Assembly: GCA_039566865.1 (NCBI GenBank)
Contig: CM076953.1
Location: 5,146,001-5,210,000, forward strand
Length of the DNA stretch: 64,000 nt
Direction: 5' to 3'
Origin: Aurelia coerulea
Lineage: Eukaryota > Cnidaria > Scyphozoa > Semaeostomeae > Ulmaridae
The notes beneath the pieces were generated by a model that made no database searches, was not told where the DNA came from, and saw only the letters and a list, made by a program, of their open reading frames with translations. Made by a program: the position numbers and the translations under genes. Shown in pieces: positions 11,820 through 44,069 of this stretch. Numbering within the stretch: the first letter of the stretch is position 1; each line of letters begins with the position of its first letter.

Positions 11820-13088
11820 ATGAACTACAGAAGAAGAAGAACCAAGGTACTCCTCTGCTTAGTTGCATTCGTTGCAGGTACTCTCATAATTTACAACTAT
11901 TACACAGAATTGATAGACAGAAATGTTGTAGAGCCTGAACAATATTATAGTGGTGAAGATGTGGAATGGCAAGCTCAATGCAATAATAGAACAAAGGTTA
12001 TTTTACTTTATACAACTTGGTTTCGGCGGAAAGTATGGAAATACACATTCACTGGCACGCTGCTTCATACTCATTTTGAGGAATGCCCCGAGCATAAGAA
12101 CTGCCTTGCAACATATAACAGGACCCGTCTGCAAAAGGCACATGCTGTTGTATTTCATGGCAGTGATATAGAACTAGAAAGGAATCATTATTATAAAGCA
12201 CACAAGTTGATAAAATTGAGGCAAATGGTACCACAGCAACAAAAATGGATTTACTTAAGCCACGAGAAACCGTTGGCTGACTCAAGCATTTACGCACCGT
12301 ATGATGGCCTGTTCAACTGGACAGCTACTTTTAGCAGAAGATCAAATGTCTTCATACCGTATGTATCATACACCAAATCAATGAATCCGCATGGAGAGAA
12401 ACGCAATTTCGCAGAAGGAAAAACAAAACAAGTTGCTTGGGCTGTTAGCAATTGCCATCTGATGCGTGAGGAATATGTATTAGAGCTGCAAAAATATATA
12501 AATGTCACTGTTTATGGTGACTGCAGAAGGTATTTTACAAAGCAAGATGATTGTCAGCATTTCGATACAGCATGCCAAAACAAAATATCTAAATATAAAT
12601 TCTACTTAGCATTCGAAAATGCTTTTTGCCAGGATTATGTCACAGAGAAATATTGGGAGAGAATTGAACAGAATACAGTGCCTGTTGTGATGGGCGCAAA
12701 TTATGATAAAGGGCTTGTTATCCCTGGCTCATACATAGATGCAGGTGACTTTGACTCAATAAAAGAACTTGCAAATTATCTGAAATATCTGGATGCAAAT
12801 GATGCTGAGTATAACAGATATTTTGAATACAAATCTCAGTATCGTGTTAGCTCTACAAGCATATTCTGTGGTATTTGCAACAAGCTACATTCAGAAGAAG
12901 CAAATAGATTTACGCAGATTAGATTGTCAAAAGAGTATAGCAGGAAACAGTACTGTGGACTTTATAAATATAAGGAAGACAAGTTTTGGAAGCAAATTTT
13001 AGATTCACGTAATCAAAACAGTGCATTTGGTACATTTTGGGCAAAGTCAAAATTGTGGTTTAGAAAGATAAAAGGGGCTTTGATTTGA
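11820..13088 (+). CDS. GT10 alpha-(1,3)-fucosyltransferase-like protein
   Basis: This enzyme transfers fucose from GDP-fucose to glycan chains in the Golgi lumen. It is a 422-aa type II membrane protein: a short basic tail (NYRRRRTK), a membrane anchor at residues about 10-28, a stem, then the GT10 catalytic domain. Visible GT10 hallmarks are FNWTATF with FIPYVSY (near residue 165), KQVAWAVSNC, VYGDC, and the signature FYLAFENAFCQDYVTEKYW (from residue 261), followed by VPVVMG and IDAGDF. The first ATG precedes the basic tail and anchor, so it is the natural start. The frame is uninterrupted and apparently a single exon. Family assignment is firm; the exact linkage specificity cannot be told. 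A 9-bp-duplication MITE starts 46 bp after the stop and probably supplies 3' UTR sequence. Confidence 0.93.
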   Translation: MNYRRRRTKVLLCLVAFVAGTLIIYNYYTELIDRNVVEPEQYYSGEDVEWQAQCNNRTKVILLYTTWFRRKVWKYTFTGTLLHTHFEECPEHKNCLATYNRTRLQKAHAVVFHGSDIELERNHYYKAHKLIKLRQMVPQQQKWIYLSHEKPLADSSIYAPYDGLFNWTATFSRRSNVFIPYVSYTKSMNPHGEKRNFAEGKTKQVAWAVSNCHLMREEYVLELQKYINVTVYGDCRRYFTKQDDCQHFDTACQNKISKYKFYLAFENAFCQDYVTEKYWERIEQNTVPVVMGANYDKGLVIPGSYIDAGDFDSIKELANYLKYLDANDAEYNRYFEYKSQYRVSSTSIFCGICNKLHSEEANRFTQIRLSKEYSRKQYCGLYKYKEDKFWKQILDSRNQNSAFGTFWAKSKLWFRKIKGALI

Positions 13089-13134
13089 AAAGTAAACAAG
13101 TTGAAAAGATGGCCTTGGAAATTGACTGTTATGC

Positions 13135-13989
13135 AGCATACTGTAGGTTCCAAATCCTTAACTCGGCGTAAAAAGGTGGGTGTAAAATTGAATGACCTGT
13201 TTCTTCTGATTGAATGGCTTGAAAGAAACTTTAGCCACTTACCTATAATTCTACCATTGGACTTTATGTTGAATATTTTTCGAAAATACAGCCTATCTTA
13301 CTTTTAAACTCATTCGAGGATGTGATGTCATCAGTGGCGGATTTAGGGGGGCAAGTGGGGGCAATTACCCCCCCCCCCTTCATGATGAAAACTCAGCTTG
13401 GCGCCCCTCTTTTGGCGAGAAAAGCGCCCCTCTTCCTGACTCTAACGCATGATTTTTCAACTTTTTCGATTTAAATATGGGGGAAAGATATAAATCAAGG
13501 CGTTATTTAGCAGTGAATCAAAGAATTTTCTTTGAAAAGCGCCCAAAAAATTTTCGCGCGCCTTCGGCGCGCTCAATTTCTATCGATTGTTTGGCGCCCA
13601 CTTTGCAAATTGCCCCCCCCCTTCAACTTCGGGCTGGATCCGCCCCTGGATGTCATCAAATTTCTAACTCATAAACCAGGTGAGTGACAGACATTTGCTT
13701 GATGCCATATTGCAGTCATTCATAAACTAATGGCCTTCTTCGAAATTATTTCATGTTGCATCAAACAGTTTAGAAATTACGACGGTTTCAAGTTTTTTTT
13801 TGGAATTTTTTCTTCAATTCTTGAAAAAGAAGAAAAACACTCTAATTCTGAAAATATTGAAGATTTCCAGGAATTCCAATTATGGTAGAATTATAGAGTA
13901 ATAGCTAAAGTTTCTTTGAAATCATTCAGTTCAAAGAAGTAGGTCACTGAATTTTACATAGCCTTTTTAAAGATTTGGAACCGTATGCT
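13135..13989. mobile_element. 9-bp-TSD MITE, copy 1 (interrupted)
   Basis: The ends AGCATActgtAGGTTCCAAATC and GATTTGGAACCGTATGCT are inverted. They are flanked by CTGTTATGC at 13126-13134 and 13990-13998. It belongs to the seven-copy family of about 520 bp. It is longer here because a 317-bp hAT-like element sits inside at 13332-13648. Confidence 0.85.
13332..13648. mobile_element. hAT-like MITE nested in the 9-bp-TSD MITE
   Basis: The ends are CAGTGGCGGATTTAG and CTGGATCCGCCCCTG, flanked by the 8-bp duplication GATGTCAT (13324-13331 and 13649-13656). The 8-bp target and CAGTG-type ends fit hAT. It is non-coding and contains C-runs. Confidence 0.85.
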
Positions 13990-14320
13990 CTGTTATGCTA
14001 GCAAGGAACTGATTTGTAGATACTGTACATACTCTCACTCTGATGGCAGTGTACGGCTCCTTGGGGGGGGGGGGGTTGCATTACTTGTGAATGGATGGGG
14101 GTCTGCCACCTACCCACTCCCAGTTATCAAAATTGTACCTACTTGTACCTACTTTTATGATGAATTTTGACAAGAACTTCTCATCATTTTAATTTACTGT
14201 ATTTCTTAGATCTCTTCTTGTTCTTAGGCAAATAATTTTGCAAAACGACATCAATATTTGGAATCTACATGACCAATGTAGAACGTTGAAGAGTGGCAAA
14301 CAAACCAAATCATTTGCACT

Positions 14321-14565
14321 ACCGGTTGAGCCAGAAAAAAGTTCCCGCTTCCGACAGGTCAGGATAGATCACACACTTGACCAATTTTGGAATATTTTCG
14401 ATCTAATATTTTGTCAATATCCTGTATTATTTCTTTGATTGCTGTTTCTCAACCTTTTTGGGGTGTCTGCAGTCGAAAAAATTTCGAGAAATTTGAAATT
14501 GGTCCAGTGTATGATCTATCCTGGCCTGTCGGAAGTGGGAACTTTTCTCTGGCTCACTTGGTTGA
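14321..14565. mobile_element. Degenerate MITE, CCGGTTGAGCCAG ends
   Basis: CCGGTTGAGCCAGAAAAAAG and the following 50 bp are inverted in CTTTTCTCTGGCTCACTTGG at the right. The arms are about 65 bp around a short core. The ends resemble the element at 20714-21150. No convincing target duplication remains. Confidence 0.6.
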
Positions 14566-14653
14566 TTGTAACAAAAATCAGGACCGCCAAGTAGGGGGAA
14601 GGTGGGTAAAAGGTCCTGGGCCCCGTAAAGATATCGTACCACAGAAATTGATT

Positions 14654-15000
14654 ATTATTGCTGTAAAACGTCTTTATATAAACTTGTTATGGCCATCTAT
14701 CTTCCTTAAAACATAGTCATAAGAAAACAGTTTTCTTATGGCTATGCGTAAAAGTTCGTGCCCTCCTTAATTATTGCTGTAAAATCTCTTTACATCAACC
14801 GTTTATGGCCATCTATCTTCCTTAAAACATAGTCATAAGAAAACAGTTTTCTTATGGCTATGCGTAAAAGTTCGTGCCCTCCTTAATTATTGCTGTAAAA
14901 TCTCTTTACATCAACCGTTTATGCCATCTATCTGCCTTAAAACATAGTCATAAGAAAACAGTCTTCTCATTGGCTATGCGTAAAAGTTCGTGCCCACCTT
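14654..15000. repeat. Three tandem 116-bp units, each with a hairpin
   Basis: Units start at 14654, 14770 and 14886 and are nearly identical. Each has a strong internal palindrome, for example 14712-14746, where CATAGTCATAAGAAAAC is mirrored by GTTTTCTTATGGCTATG around a single A. Confidence 0.9.
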
Positions 15001-15211
15001 TGAAAGTTAGTCACCTCGTAAAAAGCGAGTCTTTAATCTATTTATCGTAAATAACGTTTTCTTAATAACTTTGTCATAGAATATCTCCACAATTGTTCTT
15101 AACTAAGTTTCTTCAAAAGGTCGTTTCCCTCATTCTCCAAGAGTATGAAGGGCGTGGTCTCCGAAAATTTTATGATTTATGCAGGGTGGCCGGATAATTT
15201 TGGTGAGTTGA

Positions 15212-16062
15212 AGGCCGTAGGACAAGGACAGATTTAGTAATACAATAGCATGGATTATTACTTTTGTTGACACCTGAATTCAAAGCGATAATAGCGATTG
15301 CAGACAAAGGAAATTCCCTCAACCAGTAATTTTCAAAGCAAACAAAGACGCAAAAGTTTCTCTGAAACCCAGGGAGCTAGCACGATTGTTGTACATTCCA
15401 GAAATTTTTTGAAGAGCATACATGGGCATAAATCAAAAGAAGAAGGAGATATCTACACAGCGACCGCGGGCATTTCATTTTTTGGTTCAGAAACTGAGCA
15501 GTGTACATTCCAGAAATTGTTTTAAAGAGCAAACATGGGCATAAATCAAAAGAAGAAGGAGATATCTACACAGCGACCGCGGGCATTTCATTTTTTGGTT
15601 CAGAAACTGAGCAGTGTACATTCCAGAAATTGTTTTAAAGAGCAAACATGGGCATAAATCAAAAGAAGAAGGAGATATCTACACACCGACCGCGGGCATT
15701 TCATATCTTTGGTTCAGAAGCTGAGCAGTAAGTGTTTTAAATACATCCAGAACATAAGGGAATTGAATCGCCCCCCAATCGGCTTTTGAATCTTTGAACC
15801 AAACAAATTAAATGCCCGTGGCAGATGTGTAGATACATCCTTCTTCTTTCGATAAATGCACATGTTTACTCATAGAAACAATTTTTGGAATGCAAATCGA
15901 GCGAGCTAGCTACCTGTGTTTCAGAGAAAATTCTACGGCTATGTTTGTTTTGAATTAATGGTAGAAAGGATTTCCTTTTTCTGCAATCGATAATCGCTTT
16001 AAATTGCGGTGTCAATCAAAAGCAACTCATGCTGTTGTCTTACAAAATCTGTCCTTGTTGGC
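15212..16062. mobile_element. Inverted-repeat element with three internal 113-bp repeats
   Basis: The block at about 15212-15480 (GTAGGACAAGGACAGATTT at its outer end) reappears inverted at about 15800-16062. Between the arms a unit of about 113 bp starting GTACATTCCAGAAATT occurs three times (15391, 15503, 15616). No transposase was seen. The boundaries are approximate. Confidence 0.7.
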
Positions 16063-16079
16063 CAGTAGTAGTTCCTGCC

Positions 16080-16832
16080 ATACGAGAGAATCAAATACAG
16101 ATAAAATATGAATTTTTAATGAATAAGATTGAAGTAATTGTCTATGAATTTACACAAGAAATCTTTGTTACTTTGTTGCTTACTTGCTTCAGTCTACAAC
16201 CCCTTTCACACGGTGGTGCTTGATTTAAATCTAAACTAAAAACTCAGCAGGGTTATCGTGAGGGTGAAAAGGTAAAAAAGGTCAGTCTGGGGCGAAAAGG
16301 GTCACTGACAAGTTAATAGCTTTTAATTTCATTCCACATTTTAGGCATGGGTAGGAACGCACCACAGCTATGTTTCTGCTCGTATGGTTCTATGGAGGAA
16401 AATGTATATTATTCTGCAGAAGAGGCTTCGAAAGATTAAAAGGGAGGAAGAGATCTTGCACTGCCTTGTTAGGTGTCGTTCATTCGATCTCTTTCGCTAC
16501 CTCCTCCAAAGCAGATATGTTTTTCCTCTACAAAAGCATAAAACTGTAGCAATGAAGGACAACTACAGCGTCTGACCACCCATGCTTTCGTTGAAGCAAA
16601 TCAATTTCTATCATCAGCATAAAAATACAAAGGTTATTCGCTGCAAAATTCACAACCAATAATTATTTGCATGAAGGGGGAAAACATCAAGAAAGCCTTA
16701 TTTTCCCCGCTCTAACCCTTTTTACCATCACCCTCGTCTTCACCCTAGCAGTTGACACAAAATCTCTTTGTTTACAAAACCATGACAATCAACCTATCTC
16801 CTCGTTGGTAATAAAACACATTCAAACAACCA
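16080..16832. other. No gene seen
   Basis: Only short frames are present (for example 16384-16575) with no recognisable domain. No repeat boundary was recognised. Confidence 0.4.
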
Positions 16833-16950
16833 GGGCCCGGTTGTTCAAAACTGGTATTAGGCTAATACCGGATTAGGACTATGCAAATGACTACAGAATC
16901 ATGCCTTTAATCCAAGATTAGCGCTAATCGTGGTTTGAACAACCCAGCCC
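16833..16950. mobile_element. Short MITE, GGGCCCGGTTGTTCAAA ends
   Basis: GGGCCCGGTTGTTCAAAactgg is inverted in GGTTTGAACAACCCAGCCC. An inner pair of GGATTA and TAATCC-type motifs extends the symmetry. It is about 118 bp and non-coding. Confidence 0.7.
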
Positions 16951-17422
16951 AGGACGATTGAAAAGTGATACAGTAAAAAACCTGCAGTAAAAATCCTAGT
17001 GGATTAAGAAGTTCAAATTGTTTTATAAGAACCAATCCATTGTATTCATTGTTCAAGAACCCAGGCTGACTTGCAACATCGTAGGTTTTGACACACAAGT
17101 GCCTATTGTATACAGTAGAAGCTCTATTTCTATATAGTTCCGGGGACCATGCCCCCTTCAGTCACCAAAATCTCATAGTCATTGCAAGATTACAGTTCCA
17201 ATCGCTCTGTTCTTTCGAAAAATGTTTGGTTTCAAGTATTTTTCAATGAAAAGCTAGTTTCATGACCAAAAAACTGTTTCGTCCGCATATGTTTGTGAGT
17301 ACTTTAGTATCAATGTTACGAGTACCGTCCATATGAGAGTCAAGTAGAACTCTTGTTGCTTTCGGCTTATACTTGCAAAACGGATGCTTGAAAATTGTTC
17401 ATATGTTACAAACTTTCTAGCG

Positions 17423-17948
17423 AGCATAGGTTCCAAATCTTTAAAAAGGCGGATGTAAAATCGAGTGACCTATTTCTTTGAACTGACTTACTTCAAAGAA
17501 ACTTTAACTAATTCTCTATGTTTTTACCATTGGAAATTTCTGAAATCTTTAATATTTTCAGAGTTAGAATGTTTTTCTTCTTTTTCAAGAATTCAACAAA
17601 AAATTAAAAAAAAAACTTAAAACCATCGTAATTTCTAAACCGTTTGACGCAACATGAAGTAATTTCGAAGGAAACCATAGTTTATGAATGGCTACAATAT
17701 GGTATCAAGCAAAAGTCTGTCACTTTTCTGGTTTATGATCTAGAAATTTGATGACGTCACATCCTCAAATGAGTTGAAATGTAAGATACGCTGTAATTTC
17801 GAGAAATATTCAAAATTTCTGGAAATTCCAACGGTAGAATTATAGATAAGTATCTAAAGTTTCTTTCAAGCCATTCAATCCGAAGAAATAGGTCATTGAA
17901 TTTTACACCCACCTTTTTACGCTGAGTTAAAGATTTGGAACCTATGCT
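17423..17948. mobile_element. 9-bp-TSD MITE, copy 2 (526 bp, intact)
   Basis: The ends AGCATAGGTTCCAAATCTTT and AAAGATTTGGAACCTATGCT are perfect inverted repeats. They are flanked by TTTCTAGCG at 17414-17422 and 17949-17957. It contains TGACGTCA near 17752. It lies in the opposite orientation to copies 1, 6 and 7. Confidence 0.92.
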
Positions 17949-18089
17949 TTTCTAGCGTAACTGCTGGTATACATTTTGAAGGGAATGGGTTGTAGAGGAG
18001 AAAAGTTTAAAGCCCCCATTAAAATTAATTAATCAAACAGCTACAAGATAATTCTATAAGTTAACCTGATATCACTATAAATTCAGTCG

Positions 18090-18207
18090 TGTACGTGACG
18101 TGAAAATGCCCGCGCAAATAAAGACAATGGAAGAGTTTTGAAGAAGTAATTTTGTGCTGTCCCAAATCTCACGTGACATCAAATTGGAGACAAACTTGAT
18201 TTAATTT
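18090..18207. mobile_element. 115-bp MITE, CACGTGA type, diverged copy
   Basis: GACGTGAAAATGCCCGCGC at the left and CAAATCTCACGTGACATC at the right match the small family best seen at 19383-19615. The outer left end has decayed. Confidence 0.6.
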
Positions 18208-19382
18208 GTTCTTCCAGTTTAACATATTGGTACCGTATGCTTAAAATTTGTGGACCACATTAATGTTGCGTTGAGCTTTGTTCCAACCTGGCGAAGAAAT
18301 GCAGGAAGCTGTTTTCAGTTGGGAAAGACAAAGCTCTCACAATACCCACTTTTTAGCACGGAAAGGGCACTTCAAACAGCACTCTTTGCATCAAAACTGC
18401 CTTGCTAACTAGTTTTTGCATGCTCAAGTCCCAGAACCTCGAGTTTTAAAGCGTTTTAGCATCGGTGTTTTCGCTTAAACAACTTAGGCCTGTAGGTGTT
18501 CGTCTTAACCAACAGTTAGATCATGAGTCAGACTTGTAGAAATATATCAGCTAAGGCAAAAAGCGAATCTACGACTACGACGATGTACAAATCTACAACC
18601 CCCCCCCCCCCCCACATGCCTTGGCACTGCAGTCAGAAATTCTTCAACTCTGAGATCTTTTAAAAAGAAGGTGCAAACATGAATTAATTCACCCATTCTT
18701 TTCGTTTTTCTTTCGTTTATTCGTGACAAATTGTAATTAGTTTAGGTTTTATAGCAAATTCCGTTTTTATTGTAAATTAGTAGTTATTGTAAGTTTTTAG
18801 CATGGCCCCCTGTAAATAAAATATTCTTACTAAGAGGGTACCATGGATAAAAAGATAAAATGAAATCAATCACTCAATCAAATCAATAAATCGCTTTTGC
18901 ACCAATAAAGTCACGTTTACGTCGCATAGAAGATGAAAGCAAGAGACTTAGTTGTACGAATTGATAAAACACAAAAACAATTTACCAATGAGGATTTGAC
19001 CAAATCACAAATCTTCAAAACTGGTTCCATTCATCAGTTATCGTGGCCTCTTAGAAATTGATACCCTTGCGGCACCCCTGCCAGCTACTTTGCTTTTTCT
19101 GGTTTTTGCACAAAAATTATGGCCATTCTCAACTCGTACCCCATATAATCCAAACAAAAAATGTGCCATCAATCTGGGTTTTGTACTAAATTTTTACAGA
19201 AGAAATGATGCAAATTCAATTTCTGAATTTTAGCAGAAGAAATTCTATTGTTCGCGGGTCTTATGGGCCTCGTCTAATGATACTGAAAAGAGCTTTTCCC
19301 GCTAACGAGCAGGAAAGCTACCCCCTATTGCAAACATGTACAATCTCCGTGACGGCAAAACCACAATAAAGAGGCTCTTCAG
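18208..19382. other. No gene seen; C-run
   Basis: This is intergenic sequence with a C homopolymer at about 18600-18613. No gene was recognised. Confidence 0.4.
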
Positions 19383-19615
19383 TCTGTCTCAAATCAGATG
19401 TGAAGCGAAAACGTCTGCGCATAAAAACATTGAATTGCTTGGTATGAATAATTTTACGTTATCGCAAATCTCACCTGAAATCTAATTTGAGACTATGGTC
19501 TGTTTCAAATTAGATGTCACGTGAAAATTTCCGCGAACAAAAATGCAAAGCGTTTTGCATGAAAAATTTTGTGTTATCGCAAATCTCACGTGGTATCTAA
19601 TTTAAGACGGACTTT
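19383..19615. mobile_element. Two tandem copies of the 115-bp CACGTGA MITE
   Basis: Two adjacent units (about 19383-19496 and 19498-19615) each begin GTCTGTCTCAAATCAGATG or a close variant. Each ends with the inverted form CATCTAATTTGAGAC or a variant. Inside are ATCGCAAATCTCACGTG-type segments. Both are non-coding. Confidence 0.8.
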
Positions 19616-19672
19616 GACTACTTAATTTAAAAGTGCTGCGAAATTTGAAAATACACTATGAATGCAAAATCA

Positions 19673-40777
<21,105 letters not shown>

Positions 40778-41433
40778 TCCATCTCCCTTGCATCTTTCTC
40801 TCTGTCCTAATTTCTGTTCTAGCGTCTTTTAGGCCCACTGCGTTGATGAATGGTGAAATGAATTGAATTGATAGGCATGCGCAATGATTCGATTTTTGCC
40901 AACACGACAGCGTCAAACACGCTGCGCAGTGGCACAAACGACACTTCACTGGCAAATGCCCAAACTGGAAATGACCAAACCAGGCAGGAACTGGTCCCCC
41001 ATGAAAGGGTGGTGTCAAGAACCTTCCGACAGAGGGGCTAGAGCTTTCCAACAGGGGGCTGAAATTGCTAGAAAATGTAGTTTTCATGCTTGACATGCCT
41101 CATTTTGCCAAATTTCCTCCGACAAGAACCCAAGATGAAATGGCCCATGTCATGGTCAAAGTTATCAAATAAAATCGGACAGGGGATCGGACAATCATGG
41201 AACATTGCATCGGACAATCATGGAACATTGCGGACATCTTTGTTTTGCACGAAATTTTGTGCGAAATTTTTGTTCGATACTACTACCTTAAGTGCGAGCG
41301 AAGCGAGTGACTGTCCGCAATGCTCCATGATACAATAGGGTATATTGTTAACTTGGCCAGGACTAGCTTTTAAACATGTCGGTTCCCTTGTATATTTTTG
41401 ATTGCTTGGTTGAGAGAAACACCCTCAGGGAGG
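40778..41433. other. Upstream region of the mannosidase gene
   Basis: No gene was recognised. It should include the mannosidase 5' UTR and promoter. A direct repeat, CGGACAATCATGGAACATTG, occurs at about 41189 and 41213. Confidence 0.4.
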
Positions 41434-42850
41434 GGATGTGCCCGGGGGTCTACTTAATACAATGACCACCCGGGGATGTGCCTGCCAATAGGGTGTCATT
41501 TTCGGCTGAAAATTCCGGGACAGGATTATACCTTTTGCACCATCATTCCGGGACCGGTATGTCCATTAGAGCTACTTTTTCCAGAACAGGTCAGATTATC
41601 ATAATCATTTAAAGTGCACATAAACCCAAAATTTTTTATTTCATTTTCCGATAGAACTCATCAAGAAATGCTATTCTACCCAAAAAAATTTTCCAAAATC
41701 ATTTTCCAAACTCGTTTTATAATGCATTTTGTCGAGCTTGGACTGTGGACACTACCGGGCACCTACGGCCTGGGAACTAGTGACGACTACTCAGGATGAC
41801 AAATGATCGAACGAATTGATCGCTGTCATAAACCAGTTGTTATGAGGCGTTCATATCGAAGCTTAGACGAAGTCAAAGTTCCAATAAAATGCACCAAAAA
41901 AGAGTTTGTTTGAGTCAGACCTCCTCACAGTCGTCTGTTGTAGGTTTATCGGCATGGATTGTTGGAATTGGTATGACGCCAATTTCATCTCTCGACCGCA
42001 CAAGGTGTCCTTTCCTCATTGGCGAGTGACATTTTTCGTCCAGCAGAGATGACGTAATTCTCCTGGGTAGCATTACCTTTTGAATGGAACAATTAGGATG
42101 TTTGAAAAGCATAAAGAATCCGCTTTCCAATGTTGTCAAATGTTAATTGGGTGTTCGTACAAAAATGTGGAGTCATTGTGATTTTAGTGTCAGCAGGTCA
42201 ATTTCGTTGACTGTTGTGATTCATTTACAGTTAGGCTTATGATCATGGAAGTTCTTTCAAAGGGGTTTTTAGAGAGAGTTTCCAAGGAGAAAAGTGTTTG
42301 AAAATACCAATAAAGATTTTAATAGAAATTATGTGATGTCCTATCGCCTGAAGAACGTGTTATTATGGAGGATGAAGCGGAAGGTTAGGAATTGGAAGCA
42401 GAGCATCTGTGCAGGTACGTAAACAAGATCAGTGAAAAATTAGGCCCGTTCTTAGTGGCGCCCCTTGGTGAATCTTGTTACTTGGCTTGACATTTTTTTA
42501 TGTTCCTTCTAAACAGAGTTCAGAGTGGTATTAGGTAAGGTTAGTTATGAGTTTCTAGTCATTTCAGTATGATTTTAAAAACCACATTCCATCAACTAAG
42601 ACTCTAAAATATACGCCTCGGACCTTCCTTGCGCCTCGGAGGAACTCTGAGCAACGGGAATCTTAGCATTACTAGCATTACCCTCCCTTGGTGTTTTTTG
42701 CTTATATCATTTCTGTTTCTCAGCATGAGTTTTCGAGTTTTCACTATTTGTTATCATTTTATCTTCTGCCTTATCAAAATTTTCGAGAATATAAACAATG
42801 CGTTCTGCTCACATGAAAATTTCAGATCGACCTGAAAAATCTGACCGACC

Positions 42851-43405
42851 TCAGAAACCCAACCTGAGTTTCATTTCGCCTGTGTCGTGTAAGCGTTCCA
42901 AGGGCATCGAAAGCAGACCGAAATGAGTGTCAAACTGACCAGCAACCAGCAACTCAGACCAGTTAAATCTTCTCAAGTAATCCTCGGGTTTAAAGTGTTT
43001 TGAGCACAAGCAAGATGCTGTCGAAGCTTCCCATTTGGCACGTTTTTGTTTCACGAACGCTATCCATTCACGTAGTCTCTCCTTTGCAGTTGTATTTTCT
43101 TTGCCATGAAACGGAATAGCATGCAATGTTATACCATTCTTTAAATCTGAAGTCACTGCAAAAATATCAAAATTTCCCTTTAGTTTCTGCTTGGAAATTT
43201 AAGGGAAACGGACAAGTTTATCTGGGAAATTGAAGGGAAACAGACATTTCCATTTCCTTCTTGGGAAATTATGGGGAAAGTGTCCGTTTCCCCAAAATTT
43301 CCCGAAATTTTGTCATTTTTTGCAGTGAGTATTTCCACAATTAGCAGCCACGTATCTGTTTACCAGATTTGCGTTGTTTCTTGCCTTCCTCCCTTCTGCA
43401 ACCAT
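42851..43405 (-). pseudogene. THAP-domain ORF disrupted by a MITE
   Basis: THAP domains are C2CH zinc fingers that bind DNA, and several transposase families carry one. From the ATG at 43403-43405 the minus strand reads MVAEGRKARNN, then VNRYVAANCGNT. At that point a 174-bp element interrupts it. Reading resumes with SDLKNGITLHAIPFHGKE and KERLREWIAFVKQKR, then CLCSKHFKPEDY, the Cys and His of the finger. The frame is continuous if the insert and one AGT copy are ignored. The first zinc Cys appears as Tyr (YVAANC). After about residue 100 the frame ends without a transposase core. It is therefore a decayed fragment. Confidence 0.75.
43154..43327. mobile_element. 174-bp MITE with CACTGCAAAAA ends inside the THAP ORF
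   Basis: CACTGCAAAAATATCAAAATTT at the left is inverted at the right (TGTCATTTTTTGCAGTG). The 3-bp duplication AGT lies at 43151-43153 and 43328-43330. CACTG ends with a 3-bp target suggest an EnSpm/CACTA-type element. The interior repeats GGAAACGGACA-type motifs. Confidence 0.85.
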
Positions 43406-44069
43406 CACTGGCACTAAAATTGACTGCGAAATCACTTAGGCTACACTGAGACCTGAGTGTGTATACCTGAGTCGACGTCACATCCGCTATCGCCCCAGAC
43501 TCCAGACTGGTCAAAATAGCCCGGCAGTGTCCACAAAAAATTGTCCAAAAACGCGACTTTAGTGGGGCATAACTCCGGAACCACGCATCGGAATTCAATT
43601 CGGTTTACGGTTTTCAACTCAGCTCAACGCCCTCTATCATAATCAAGGATAAAACATTTTGGGTTTAGGTGCACTTTAAAGAAACGCTTCAATTTATGAA
43701 ATCATTAAATGAAAATTCTACTAGCAAAAGCAATTAGTGAAAAGTATACTCTCATTTTCTTCAGAACTATCAGTTTTCCAAGTCTTATTCCAGGACAGGT
43801 ATTATGTCTTCAGAATTTTATTCCAGGACAGGGTCATAAAATTTTGTTCCGGCAGGCACATCCCCGTTGTTTTTCTCCAAGGTAGACCCCCGGGGGGATG
43901 TGCCACCCTAAAGATGTTATTACTTTTTCATTGTTTTGTCCCCAAGTTTAGGATATTTCTTTTAAGGGCCCTGGTTTCTCACTTCAGAAATGGAGATCGT
44001 CCATTGTCTCCATATTTCTTGGGTTACAGAAATTCTTTGTTGAGCTATTGAATTTAAATTTCAATGGCA

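Larger units (their letters stand above)
41613..43675. mobile_element. TTAA-flanked element carrying a THAP ORF (2063 bp)
   Basis: AGTGCACATAAACCCAAAAT at the left and ATGTTTT-side GGGTTTAGGTGCACT at the right are inverted. They are flanked by TTAA (41609-41612, 43676-43679). It encodes a THAP-type zinc finger on the minus strand. TTAA targets together with a THAP domain suggest a Kolobok-like relative; this is an inference, since no catalytic domain was seen. Confidence 0.8.
41443..43895. mobile_element. G-capped element, copy 2, split by a 2.06-kb insertion
   Basis: The left part 41443-41612 and the right part 43676-43895 align with the element at 1459-1847. The ends are CGGGGGTCTAC and GTAGACCCCCGGG. 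GGATGTGCC flanks it at 41434-41442 and 43896-43904. The gap is filled by the TTAA-flanked element below. Confidence 0.85.

Noticed and set aside
14654..15728. Regularly spaced repeats considered as a CRISPR-like array
   Set aside because: The units are adjacent with no unique spacers, each unit is about 113-116 bp, and the genome is eukaryotic.
42860..43405. THAP ORF considered as an intact two-exon host gene using the MITE as an intron
   Set aside because: A TTTTGCAG at the MITE end could act as an acceptor, but no good donor lies at the other side. The AGT duplication and exact frame continuity show an insertion.
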